A program made the position numbers and the translations under genes. Below are positions 17,989 through 25,971 of a stretch of 64,000 nt of DNA, piece after piece. This stretch comes from Sphingobium sp. SYK-6 (GTDB lineage Bacteria; Pseudomonadota; Alphaproteobacteria; Sphingomonadales; Sphingomonadaceae). The notes beneath the pieces were generated by a model. The model saw only the letters and a program-made list of their open reading frames with translations, made no database searches and had not been told where the DNA came from. The stretch covers positions 1,736,001-1,800,000 of the forward strand of contig NC_015976.1 in the NCBI RefSeq assembly GCF_000283515.1, given 5' to 3'. The stretch's first letter is position 1. Every line of letters begins with the position of its first letter.

Positions 17989-19476
17989 CTACTCAGGCAG
18001 GCGCCAGGACAGCCGGACGTCCGTGTTCGCCGCGCTTTCGATGACCAGCCGGTCGGCGGGCACCTGCCGCAGGACCAGCGCATCGCGCACCGCTTCGGCC
18101 CGGCCGTTGCGGCCCGCGACGACGATGGTGAGCGCCTGCCTGCGCCCGGCCCAGCCTGCGAGATCGAGGTTGCGGGTGCCGGCTTCATCCGGCTCGTCGC
18201 CCGAGAAGCTGATGGCCGGGAGCGGGGCGGGCGGCGGGATAAGCACCAGCGTCCAGTCGGGGATGTCGATCGTGGCGCGCCGCTCCAGCTCCCGATAGAG
18301 ATCGAGCCCCGCGCCGGCCATCGGCTTCGCGACCGCCGTCGCCCGGCGATTCCCTTGATCGACTGTCACATCCTCGCGCGTGACCCCGGCGACGAGTGCC
18401 AGCCGGTCGGCGGCGAGGCTGGCACTGCGATTGAGCGCCTGCGCCCGATCCCGCGCCTGGGCGGCCGCGACCTGGGCCGTCTCGGCATTTCCGGTGCCCA
18501 CCCGCACCTGATCGATGTTGACGTCTAGATCCCGGCGCAGCCGCTCGTCGAGGCTTTCACGGACCTTCTTGTCGGCGTCGGTCGTGTACTCGGCGGTGAA
18601 TACGGTCGCGACGACCTTCATGGGATGGGAGCGGAAATCCGTCTCGAGGTCGCTGATCCGCGCGGTGCTTGGAAACTGGCGCTGGATCGCATCGCGGATC
18701 TGGCGCTGGGCAAGCGTTTCCCAGGCGATCTGCCGGAGCGTGAGCGCCAGCGGCACCGCGAGCGCCGTCATGCCGACGACCATCAGGATGCTCTGCAGGC
18801 GCGTGTGCGCCGGGGAAAGATGCGATCCGAATCCATAAAGCCGGGCCATGAACGCGGCCGTGAGCGCAATCGCCACGAAGTTCGTCATGAACAGCAGGGA
18901 GGCGCCGCCGGCAATGGTCCAGTTCATCGTCGCGATGCCGAAGCCGATCGCGGCGAGCGGGGGCATGACGGCGATGGCGATCGCGACGCCGACGACCGTC
19001 TCGCCCCGGCCACGGATCAGGGCATAGCTGCCGGCGAGCGAGGACAGAACCGCCACCAGAAGATCGAACAGATTGGGCTGCGCACGCGCCGCGATCTCGG
19101 TCGTCACCGTCTGCAGCGGCGAGAAGGAGACGAAGATCGCGGAGAGCAGGATCGCCAGAACCGCGCCCGCCCCGAGCGCGATGCCGGCGCTGCGCATCTC
19201 CTTGAAATCGAATGTTGCGAGCGAGAAACCAAGGCCGATGATGGGCATCATCAGCGGGGAGAGCAGCATCGCCCCGATGAGCACGGCGCTGGACGGAAGC
19301 AGCAGCCCCAGGATGGAAATGCCCGCCGAAATCACCACCATGAAGGCATAACGCGGCGACCAGCCAGCCTCCTCGGTGATCCGCCGCACGATGGCATCAT
19401 GCTCCACGGTCGCGATCGACCGCTCACGCCACCAGGTCCAGAGCGGATTGGCAGAGGCGGCATAAATGTCCGACAT
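17989..19476 (-). CDS. DUF389 (TIGR00341-type) membrane protein
   Basis: A 495-residue protein. The N-terminal half (about 45-260) carries the DUF389 membrane domain with helices and the characteristic segments VLIGAMLLSPLMMPIIGLGF and GVAIAIAVMPPLAAIGFGIA. The C-terminal half is soluble, Ala/Arg/Asp-rich and ends with alternating strands, perhaps a periplasmic or cytoplasmic sensory part. The family has no firmly established function. The frame extends to 19695, but the ATG at 19476 has a TAAGGAG site and starts at the family's normal position. It is convergent with the YqhA-like gene, and its start faces the tRNA gene. Confidence 0.85.
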   Translation of the reverse strand: MSDIYAASANPLWTWWRERSIATVEHDAIVRRITEEAGWSPRYAFMVVISAGISILGLLLPSSAVLIGAMLLSPLMMPIIGLGFSLATFDFKEMRSAGIALGAGAVLAILLSAIFVSFSPLQTVTTEIAARAQPNLFDLLVAVLSSLAGSYALIRGRGETVVGVAIAIAVMPPLAAIGFGIATMNWTIAGGASLLFMTNFVAIALTAAFMARLYGFGSHLSPAHTRLQSILMVVGMTALAVPLALTLRQIAWETLAQRQIRDAIQRQFPSTARISDLETDFRSHPMKVVATVFTAEYTTDADKKVRESLDERLRRDLDVNIDQVRVGTGNAETAQVAAAQARDRAQALNRSASLAADRLALVAGVTREDVTVDQGNRRATAVAKPMAGAGLDLYRELERRATIDIPDWTLVLIPPPAPLPAISFSGDEPDEAGTRNLDLAGWAGRRQALTIVVAGRNGRAEAVRDALVLRQVPADRLVIESAANTDVRLSWRLPE

Positions 19477-19615
19477 GCGGGGCAGGCTCCTTACGCCAGG
19501 GAAAAATTCGCCGGGCTTCCTAGCAGTGCAGCCGAGGCTTTTGCCAGCGTTCCTGTCGCGCGTCTCCCGATCCGCACAGGAACGGCAAATGCACCGGCTG
19601 ACGCCGAGGACCCGC

Positions 19616-19667
19616 TTGACATGACGAACGTCTCTCGCCAAAGCGCTCGCTCCCGCGGTCAAGCGCC
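19616..19667 (+). promoter_or_regulatory. Probable promoter and leader of the tRNA-Val gene
   Basis: A perfect TTGACA -35 hexamer occupies 19616-19621, 46 bp before the first base of the tRNA. The expected -10 window around 19638-19645 (CCAAAGCG) is poor. The spacing still suits a short leader before the tRNA. Only the -35 element is clear. Confidence 0.4.
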
Positions 19668-19742
19668 GGGCGCGTAGCTCAGTGGTAGAGCACACCCTTC
19701 ACACGGGTGGGGTCGTAGGTTCAATCCCTACCGCGCCCACCA
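19668..19742 (+). tRNA. tRNA-Val (anticodon CAC)
   Basis: A complete tRNA cloverleaf can be drawn. The acceptor stem pairs GGGCGCG (19668-19674) with CGCGCCC (19732-19738), followed by discriminator A and an encoded CCA (19740-19742). The D-loop is AGCTCAGTGGTAGAGC. The anticodon stem is CACCC/GGGTG with loop TTCACAC, giving anticodon CAC for GUG valine codons. The T-arm contains GGTTCAATCC. A lower-GC patch begins right after the 3' end, but I did not find a second copy of the tRNA 3' end that would mark an integration site. Confidence 0.97.
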
Positions 19743-19938
19743 CCTTTCTTCCTGAAAATTGAGTAGGTTAGAACGGTGGATTCCCCGTCTGGCGGGCAGG
19801 GATTGGTTCTGAGCAAGGACCGGCAAAGGACGGCTTTCTCTCCGACGAACTGTCCACAGCTTTTTGCGTCATGCCGTCGCGAAGGATGCGATGTTGCTAT
19901 ATGACGAGCCTTCCACCTGTGGCGGACGGCGAGGCAGT

Positions 19939-20619
19939 ATGAAGCTGTATCGGCAAAAAGAATGGAAGGCTTACTGCGAGCAACAAATAAAGCTTGCCGG
20001 TGGTCGGTGCGCTCATTGCCTCCGCTCTCGCGACGAAGTTGTCCTTCAAGTTCATCATCGCCATTACGTCAAAGGACGCTTGCCGTGGGAGTATCCCTAC
20101 GACGAGTGCGACGTTCTTTGCCAAGGATGCCACGCGAAGGAACACGGCATCATCATGCCGTCGAAGGACTGGGAGCTAATTGGCCATGACGATCTTGGCG
20201 CACGTGACGGCAAGTGTGACCGATGCGGTCAAGAGCTCCGATATACCCACATGGTGTTTCACCCGAGTTGGGGAACGATAATCGTTGGCGAGAAATGCTG
20301 CGATAATCTCACTGAAAGCACCGTGGGGACCGACAGCCATGCTGAATTTCTCAACTATCTGGAGCGACGTAAAACATTTGTTGGTTCGAACCAATGGAGT
20401 GTTCGCGATGACGGCGTAAGGTCCATTAAGCGCGCAGGTATAAGAATTGAGATCGCGGCGACCGACGAGGGGAAGTTTCGCGTTCGATTGGGCGGCTTCC
20501 AAGGAAAGGTTGACCACGACGCTTTTCTGGACGCTCAAATTTGGGTTTTCAACTACGTCGAGAGCGGCGAGGCCGCGACCGTGCTTCGCGGCCTCCAAGA
20601 GAAAGAGAAGAAGCGGTAA
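19939..20619 (+). CDS. HNH endonuclease-domain protein with a second zinc-binding domain
   Basis: A 226-residue protein of unknown role. Residues 1-70 form an HNH/treble-clef nuclease domain: CAHC (24-27), VHHRHYVKGRLPW (38-50), and CQGCHAKEH (61-69), with zinc cysteines at 24, 27, 61 and 64 and catalytic-type histidines at 39/40 and 65. Residues 93-125 hold a second CxxC (93, 96) and a CC pair (120-121) around FHPSWGTIIVGEKCC, suggesting another small metal-binding fold. The last 80 residues match nothing I know. ATG 19939 has a GAGG site and begins at the usual distance from the HNH domain; TTG 19864 and ATG 19891 are in-frame alternatives. Base composition is clearly less GC-rich than the neighbours, and it sits just behind a tRNA gene, which suggests acquisition by transfer. 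Confidence 0.8.
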   Translation: MKLYRQKEWKAYCEQQIKLAGGRCAHCLRSRDEVVLQVHHRHYVKGRLPWEYPYDECDVLCQGCHAKEHGIIMPSKDWELIGHDDLGARDGKCDRCGQELRYTHMVFHPSWGTIIVGEKCCDNLTESTVGTDSHAEFLNYLERRKTFVGSNQWSVRDDGVRSIKRAGIRIEIAATDEGKFRVRLGGFQGKVDHDAFLDAQIWVFNYVESGEAATVLRGLQEKEKKR

Positions 20620-20912
20620 AAGGCGCTTCAGGAAGCCAAACCCGCCGCACCGGGGCATCCGATGACGATGCGAGGACGATTGTCGCGACCAACGATAGAA
20701 CGCCGATGACGACGCCTATGAGCGTTCATGCGTGCGCTCGATTGAGCGCGGCGCAACCGCCTCCGGTCAGAGGGCCTGAACGCGAACAGAGCCAACTTAT
20801 AATCGTGGGCAATCCGGGGGGTAGGTCGATGCCCTCTCATCCTGAACGCGTGCGTGCGCCTGAAATCTCCGCTATCGCTCTCGCGAACCTCAGCGGCAGG
20901 ACAGGAGAATTC

Positions 20913-21092
20913 ATGCCCGACGACGTGCGACAGGCCCTTGAGCGGTTCCAGCGTTTCGTGGAGCGGTTTCCCGCGGGCAGCGTCATCGACCAGCAGAGCG
21001 GGTTTTCGGTCGCGGACGGCATGTTGCTTGCCGGCGAGATCGAGATGAACGCCCGACGTTGGCGGGAGCCGGACGAGAACCCGATCGACTGA
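20913..21092 (+). CDS. Small hypothetical protein, 59 residues
   Basis: A small, soluble, acidic ORF opening with MPDDVRQALERFQRFVERFP, which looks like an amphipathic helix, and ending in RRWREPDENPID. The ATG at 20913 has an excellent Shine-Dalgarno sequence (AGGAG, 7 bases upstream), the main reason to believe it. The frame is open further upstream, and an ATG at 20829 would add 28 residues. I recognise no family. The preceding 293 bp (20620-20912) contains no convincing gene, only a small palindrome (GCGCTC/GAGCGC at 20734-20749). Confidence 0.5.
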   Translation: MPDDVRQALERFQRFVERFPAGSVIDQQSGFSVADGMLLAGEIEMNARRWREPDENPID

Positions 21093-21195
21093 CGCAGTCC
21101 GGCGCACCTGCCTGCACGGCTTTTCCACGTCGTTGCGCCTGGCGCGGTGTCGTGCCATCACCGCCCGCACATTCCTTCCGGTCCATGAGGTTTCC

Positions 21196-22557
21196 ATGCG
21201 TCGAATGCTCCTTGCCCTCGCGTTCACGCTCAGCGGTGCCTCGATGGCGCAGGCGCAGGGCGTGCCGGTGGTGAAGGAAATCCTCATGCGATCGGTCGCC
21301 GTGCCGACGGTCGAGGGGCGAGGCAAGGTGCCTGAACTCGCTGAATATTATGCGGGTGTGCTTAAGTCCGCAGGCTATGCGGCGGGTGACCTGGCGTTCG
21401 TGCCGATGGGCGAGACCGGCTATTTCACGGCGACCTTGCGGGGCAAGCGCAGCGATAAGCCCACCATCCTGCTCGGGCATATGGATGTGGTCGAGGCGAA
21501 GGCTGCGGACTGGGAGCGTGATCCCTTCGTGCCCGTGGAAGAGAATGGCTATATCTTCGGGCGGGGCGCCGAGGACAATAAATATGACGTCGCGATGATG
21601 GTGGCCACCATGGCGCGGCTGAAGCAGGAAAAGTTCCGTCCCGCGCAGGACATCGTGCTGGTGCTCACCGGCGACGAGGAAACGCAGATGGCGACGACGC
21701 GCGCGGCCGCCCAGGCCTATCGCCATGCGGGGCTGGTGCTGAACGGGGACGCTGGTGGCACGCTGATCGAGGAGGACGGGCGGCCCGGCATGGTGTTCCT
21801 GCAGGCGGGCGAGAAGAGCTATGTCGACTTCACCGTCACCATGACCGATCCGGGCGGCCACTCGAGCGCGCCGACCGCCACCAACCCGATCTACCGGATG
21901 GCGCGCGCGCTTGCCCGGTTGGACGCGTTCCGCTTCCCCGCCATGCAGAACGAGCTGACGCGCGCCGTTCTGGCGGCGCGGGTGCCTGTCGAGGCGCCGG
22001 AGACCAGGGCTGCGATCGAAGCCTTTCTTGCGGACCCGAGCGATACGGCGGCGGCCGACCTGCTGTCGGCGCGGCCCGAACTGATCGGGCAGATCCGCAC
22101 GACCTGCATCGCCACCATGATCGAGGGCGGCCATGCGCCCAATGCCTTGCCGCAGAAAGCCAGGGCCAATGTGAATTGCCGGGTTTTTCCCGGCGTGGCG
22201 ATCGAGACGATCCACAAGACTCTCGTGGATGTGCTGGCCGAGCCTGCGATGGAGGTGACGGTGAGCGAGGATGCCACGGCATCGGACGCCTCTCCCTTGC
22301 GTCCAGACGTCATGAAGGCGCTGAAGGCGGCGGCTGGCCGGCGTTTTCCCGGCGTGCCGGTCGTCCCGGTGATGTCGGCGGGGGCGACGGACAGCCTGCA
22401 CTTCCGGGCGCTCGGCATCCCGAGCTACGGCGTCGGCAGCCTCGCCATGCGCACCAGCGACAGTTTCGCGCACGGCCTCAACGAGCGGGTGCCCGTGGCG
22501 GGCATGGAGAGCGCGCTCGTTTACTGGCACGACCTGCTGACCGCGCTGACGAAATGA
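21196..22557 (+). CDS. Secreted M20/M25/M40 family metallopeptidase
   Basis: A 453-residue zinc hydrolase with an N-terminal signal peptide (MRRMLLALAFTLSGASMAQA, cleavage near residue 20-21), so it acts in the periplasm. The M20 metal ligands and catalytic residues are visible: His95 and Asp97 in GHMDVV, Asp127 in GRGAEDNK, and the catalytic/metal glutamates in TGDEE (158-162). A dimerisation domain begins around VDFTVTMTDPGGHSS. The last metal-binding histidine lies near SFAHGLNERVP. It probably cleaves a peptide or N-acyl amino-acid bond. Substrate is unknown. ATG 21196 is chosen because it yields a complete signal peptide and follows GAGG; the frame is open to 21133. Confidence 0.88.
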   Translation: MRRMLLALAFTLSGASMAQAQGVPVVKEILMRSVAVPTVEGRGKVPELAEYYAGVLKSAGYAAGDLAFVPMGETGYFTATLRGKRSDKPTILLGHMDVVEAKAADWERDPFVPVEENGYIFGRGAEDNKYDVAMMVATMARLKQEKFRPAQDIVLVLTGDEETQMATTRAAAQAYRHAGLVLNGDAGGTLIEEDGRPGMVFLQAGEKSYVDFTVTMTDPGGHSSAPTATNPIYRMARALARLDAFRFPAMQNELTRAVLAARVPVEAPETRAAIEAFLADPSDTAAADLLSARPELIGQIRTTCIATMIEGGHAPNALPQKARANVNCRVFPGVAIETIHKTLVDVLAEPAMEVTVSEDATASDASPLRPDVMKALKAAAGRRFPGVPVVPVMSAGATDSLHFRALGIPSYGVGSLAMRTSDSFAHGLNERVPVAGMESALVYWHDLLTALTK

Positions 22558-22641
22558 GGGGCGGGCCGTGCCCGCGTCGCGGCCGGAGCGAGACAGCGAG
22601 GCGAGCGCGACGATGCGAGGGATGAGCCCGGGGGGCGGGAC

Positions 22642-24270
22642 ATGAGCCGGCGTTACGATGCGATCGTCATCGGCGCCGGGCACAATGGGCTCGTCTGTGC
22701 TTATTATCTCGCACGCGCCGGCCTTTCGGTGCGGATCGTGGAGCGGCGCGGCGTGGTCGGTGGCGCGGCGGTGACGGAGGAATTCCATCCCGGCTTCCGC
22801 AATTCCGTGGCCAGCTACACGGTGGGCCTGCTCCAGCCCAGAGTGATCGCCGACATGGGGCTGGTGGCGCGCGGCTATCGCGTGGTGGAGCGGCCGATCT
22901 CCAATTTCCTGCCTCAGGAAGATGGCCGCTATCTCAAAGTTGGCGGCGGCCTCGCACGCACCCAAGCCGAGTTCGGCAAATTCTCGGCCAGCGATGCCGC
23001 GGCTCTGCCCGGCTATCAGGCAATGCTGGAAGGCGTCGCGCAGGTCATGCGGGACATGGCGCTGCGGCCGCCGCCCAATGTCGGCGGTGGATGGCGCGCG
23101 CTGGTGGACGCCGCGGTGCAGGGGCGTCGGCTGTCCGGCCTGGGACTGGTCCGGCGGCGGGACCTGCTGGCCCTGTTCACCCGGTCGGCGCGCGACATCC
23201 TCGACGAATGGTTCGACAGCGACGCGGTGAAAGCCGCATTCGGCTTCGACTCCGTCGTGGGCAACTATGCCTCGCCCGATACGCCGGGCAGCGCCTATGT
23301 GCTGCTGCACCATGTGTTCGGCGAGGTGAATGGCCATAAGGGCGCCTGGGGCCATGTGATCGGCGGGATGGGGCGGATCACCCAGCTCATGGCGGAGGCC
23401 TGCCGCGAGGCGGGGGTGGAGATCAGCGTTGAAAGCCCCGTCGAGCGCGTGCTGGTCGAGAGCGATGGAAGGGGCGGCGAACGGATCGCCGGCGTGCGGC
23501 TGGAGGGCGGGGCGGAGATCGCGGCGCGGCGCGTCATCAGCAATGCCGGGCCGGCCCTGCTTTACAACCGGCTGATGGACCCGGGCGACCTGCCGCCCGA
23601 TTTCGCGCGGCGGATGAAGCGCTTCAGGACCGCCTCGGGCACGTTCCGGATGAATGTCGCGCTGTCCGCCCTGCCGCGCTTCGCCGCCTTGCCCGAGGAA
23701 GGCGAGCATCATCGCAGCGGTATCATCCTGGCTCCCACGCTCGATTACATGGACCGGGCCTTTGCGGACGCGCGGACGCATGGCTGGGCGCGCCGGCCCA
23801 TCGTGGAGATGCTCATCCCCTCGACGGTGGACGATAGTCTCGCCCCACCCGGCGCCCATGTCGCGAGCCTCTTCTGCCAGCAGTTCGCGCCGGTGCTGCC
23901 GGACGGGCGCCGCTGGGATGATCCCGCCGAGGAGCAGGGCGCGATCGATGCCATCTTCGGCGTGATCGAGGCCTTCGCGCCCGGCTTCCGCGCGTCGGTC
24001 CTAGGCCATGATGCGCTGTCCCCGCTGGGACTGGAGCGCAGGCTCGGGCTGGTGGGTGGCGATATCATGCATGGCGTCATGTCGCTGGACCAGCTCTGGG
24101 CCGCGCGCCCGGTGCTGGGACATGGCCATTATCGCGGGCCGGTGCGCGGTCTCTATATGTGCGGGGCAGGCACGCATCCCGGTGGCGGCGTCACCGGCGC
24201 GCCCGGCCACAACTGCGCACGCGAAGTGCTGCGCGACGGCCGCATGCGCCGCTGGCCTGTCGGGGTGTGA
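22642..24270 (+). CDS. Phytoene desaturase-like FAD-dependent oxidoreductase (PYROXD2-like)
   Basis: A 542-residue flavoprotein. The dinucleotide-binding motif GAGHNGLVCAYYLARAG (11-27) is followed by Glu34 at the end of the second strand, which binds the FAD ribose. VVGGAAVTEEFHPGF is typical of the phytoene dehydrogenase-like NAD(P)/FAD oxidoreductases. The C-terminal GLYMCGAGTHPGGGVTGAPGHNCARE closes the FAD site. It resembles the PYROXD2/COG1233 branch rather than the CrtI carotenoid enzymes, and no carotenoid genes are nearby. It follows the M20 peptidase gene by 84 bp. The substrate cannot be predicted. Confidence 0.85.
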   Translation: MSRRYDAIVIGAGHNGLVCAYYLARAGLSVRIVERRGVVGGAAVTEEFHPGFRNSVASYTVGLLQPRVIADMGLVARGYRVVERPISNFLPQEDGRYLKVGGGLARTQAEFGKFSASDAAALPGYQAMLEGVAQVMRDMALRPPPNVGGGWRALVDAAVQGRRLSGLGLVRRRDLLALFTRSARDILDEWFDSDAVKAAFGFDSVVGNYASPDTPGSAYVLLHHVFGEVNGHKGAWGHVIGGMGRITQLMAEACREAGVEISVESPVERVLVESDGRGGERIAGVRLEGGAEIAARRVISNAGPALLYNRLMDPGDLPPDFARRMKRFRTASGTFRMNVALSALPRFAALPEEGEHHRSGIILAPTLDYMDRAFADARTHGWARRPIVEMLIPSTVDDSLAPPGAHVASLFCQQFAPVLPDGRRWDDPAEEQGAIDAIFGVIEAFAPGFRASVLGHDALSPLGLERRLGLVGGDIMHGVMSLDQLWAARPVLGHGHYRGPVRGLYMCGAGTHPGGGVTGAPGHNCAREVLRDGRMRRWPVGV

Positions 24271-24760
24271 GCGCGACCGTTAGCTGGCGGGCCGAGCGCC
24301 CATGGTCGGGTTTTCGTCTGCGCCGAGGCCGATGAGGGCGGCAAGGCTGGACGGGCTGATTCGGGCAGCCGTGGCGAGACCGATGGCCCATGCGGAGGGG
24401 AGGAGCCACGAGAGGCGCGAGGGCTGTATGACGGCGCCGCGATGCCCGTCCAACATGGCGCTGCAGTCTGGAAGTTTACAAAGATGACGATACGTCCGTG
24501 TCATCTTCCGCTTCCGTGAACTTTGCGGCGCCGCAAATCAGGCGGACGCCAGAACCCGTCCCGGCAAGCCTTTGCGGCCTGACCGGACAATGAAGGTCCT
24601 CCAATGAGAAACAGCCGTGCCTGCACCTGTCGCTCTCGACGGAAGCAGGCCTCCGGCAGGACTGCCATGGCAGAGGGGGTGTAGGACAGGGGGAAATGGA
24701 GGGAGGTGGAGGGGCGGGGGAGGGCCAGATAACAGGCGCGCTATTGCCACCTATGGTGGG
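24271..24760. other. Gene-free stretch with nested palindromes
   Basis: No convincing gene is seen in these 490 bp. It contains two striking symmetries close together. AAGATGAC (24481-24488) and GTCATCTT (24500-24507) form an 8-bp stem with an 11-base loop, flanked by a near-complementary AAGTTTAC/GTGAACTT pair. TTTGCGGCGCCGCAAA (24522-24537) is a perfect 16-bp palindrome. The pair could be an operator, a transcript hairpin, or the remnant of a repeat element upstream of the lipoprotein gene. Confidence 0.45.
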
Positions 24761-25189
24761 ATGCGCCAGCATGACAAGGTGAACAGATACCGGACCGCAC
24801 TTACTGTCTTACTTGTGGGCCTGGTGACGGGGTGCAGCCGCGCGCCACAGACCTATGCTGCAGATTGTCCAATCCCGCTTCCACATTGGGGACGGGAAAA
24901 GGATGGCGTCGGTCATCTCATGATGGTGCAGCCGGTCTACCTAACTTCGGACGGCTCGATACTTTGGAACAAGACGATTATCTCGGATGACACGCTCCGG
25001 CGCTACATGATGCAGATGAGCGCCATGAAACCGCAGCCGCAGGTCGTTCTTGATGTCGCCCCTTCTGCTGCCTGCAGCCGTGTAGCGGCCGTCCGCGCGA
25101 TAATGGATGCCGCTCCGATGTGCAGAGGACCCTATTCGCACTGCAGCGAAGGGTGGAACTGGGAACAATGGCCCGAACTTGGGACATGA
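24761..25189 (+). CDS. Putative lipoprotein with a possible ExbD/TolR-like domain
   Basis: A 142-residue protein with a lipoprotein signal: basic start, hydrophobic TALTVLLVGLV, then lipobox LVTGC with the modified cysteine at 25. After the linker, YLTSDGSILWNKTIISDDTL and PQPQVVLDVAPSAACSRVAAV loosely resemble the periplasmic domain of ExbD/TolR-type proteins, which begin with a strand, a conserved W and a paired helix. This similarity is by eye and weak. ATG 24761 is preceded by GGTGGG. Base composition is lower in GC than neighbouring genes. There is no exbB or tonB nearby, so no partner is visible. Confidence 0.55.
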   Translation: MRQHDKVNRYRTALTVLLVGLVTGCSRAPQTYAADCPIPLPHWGREKDGVGHLMMVQPVYLTSDGSILWNKTIISDDTLRRYMMQMSAMKPQPQVVLDVAPSAACSRVAAVRAIMDAAPMCRGPYSHCSEGWNWEQWPELGT

Positions 25190-25333
25190 CCTGCTTCCGT
25201 ATGGCGCCAAACACTGATTTAGTTCGCACATGAGTGATATCGCCACGCGCTAGGACGAACTCGCGGAGACCTTCATTGTCATGGTTCAACCCGCCTCACC
25301 ACGCCTGTGGCTGCCCGCTTATGAGGCTAGGCC

Positions 25334-25795
25334 CTAGTGGCTCGAATGATCGCTTTCCGCATCGTCTCCCGCTTTCTGGATCACGGCGTCGGCAATCACC
25401 CGGTCGCCGTTGGAGAAAATGAAGGTGAAGCTCATCTTGCCGGCCTCAAGCGCCGTAGGATTGATGGACCAGAGCATGATATGCTTGCCGCCCGGGGCGA
25501 GGCTGACGGTGGAGCGGGCAGGGATTTCCATATTCTCGATCGGGCGCATGGAGGCCATGCCGCCCTGCGTCACGCTTTCGTGGATCTCCAGCCGGACCGC
25601 CTGCTCGGTCATCACGCCGCGCAGGACGATCGGCTCGTTGCCGGCGTGGATCTTGAAATAGGCGGCCGAGGGGGCCTGCGGATTGGGGTTCAGCCGGACA
25701 TAGCCGCCATCCACATAGACCGCGGGCGGTGCCTCGCAGCCAGCCAGTGCCAGAGGCATCGCCACTGCCGCCATCGCCAAGAAGCCCGCGCGCAT
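25334..25795 (-). CDS. PCu(A)C-family periplasmic copper chaperone (lipoprotein)
   Basis: A 153-residue periplasmic protein with a lipobox (LALAGC, Cys20), so probably anchored to a membrane. The complete copper-binding pattern H-x10-M-x21-H-x-M is present as His72, Met83, His105 and Met107. In studied members this site delivers copper to the CuA or CuB centre of cytochrome oxidase. A His/Asp-rich tail (DAESDHSSH) may also bind metal. The frame extends to 25837, but ATG 25795 with its AGGAG site gives the signal peptide. It is divergent from dnaK, 176 bp away. No SCO or oxidase genes lie in the window. Confidence 0.9.
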   Translation of the reverse strand: MRAGFLAMAAVAMPLALAGCEAPPAVYVDGGYVRLNPNPQAPSAAYFKIHAGNEPIVLRGVMTEQAVRLEIHESVTQGGMASMRPIENMEIPARSTVSLAPGGKHIMLWSINPTALEAGKMSFTFIFSNGDRVIADAVIQKAGDDAESDHSSH

Positions 25796-25853
25796 TCTCT
25801 CTCTCCTGCTGTCCCGACCCGTAACGCTCTGCTTCATCTATGCTGCGCCATGC

Positions 25854-25884
25854 CTTGTGCCAAGCGAAAGCCGCCCTATATCCG
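25854..25884 (+). promoter_or_regulatory. Sigma-32 (RpoH) heat-shock promoter of dnaK
   Basis: CTTG at 25854-25857 is followed after exactly 17 bases by CCTATATCCG (25875-25884). This matches every fixed base of the alphaproteobacterial heat-shock consensus CTTG-N17/18-CYTATNTNNG. It lies about 90 bp upstream of the dnaK start in the correct orientation, so dnaK is very likely under RpoH control. Confidence 0.8.
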
Positions 25885-25971
25885 CCAGCGAAACACGGTT
25901 CCCGGGTCGGCGCCAGGCGCGGCACGGGGCGTGTAGACCGCTGAACACATTTGGGGTTGAAGAGGGCTGAT

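Noticed and set aside
19743..21092. A complete integrated genomic island after tRNA-Val
   Set aside because: No integrase gene and no second copy of the tRNA 3' end were found, so only a lower-GC patch can be claimed.
20983..23859. A 958-codon open frame on the minus strand
   Set aside because: It runs antisense through the M20 peptidase and FAD oxidoreductase genes, has Arg/His/Gly-rich low-complexity composition and no motifs; a by-product of high GC in real genes.
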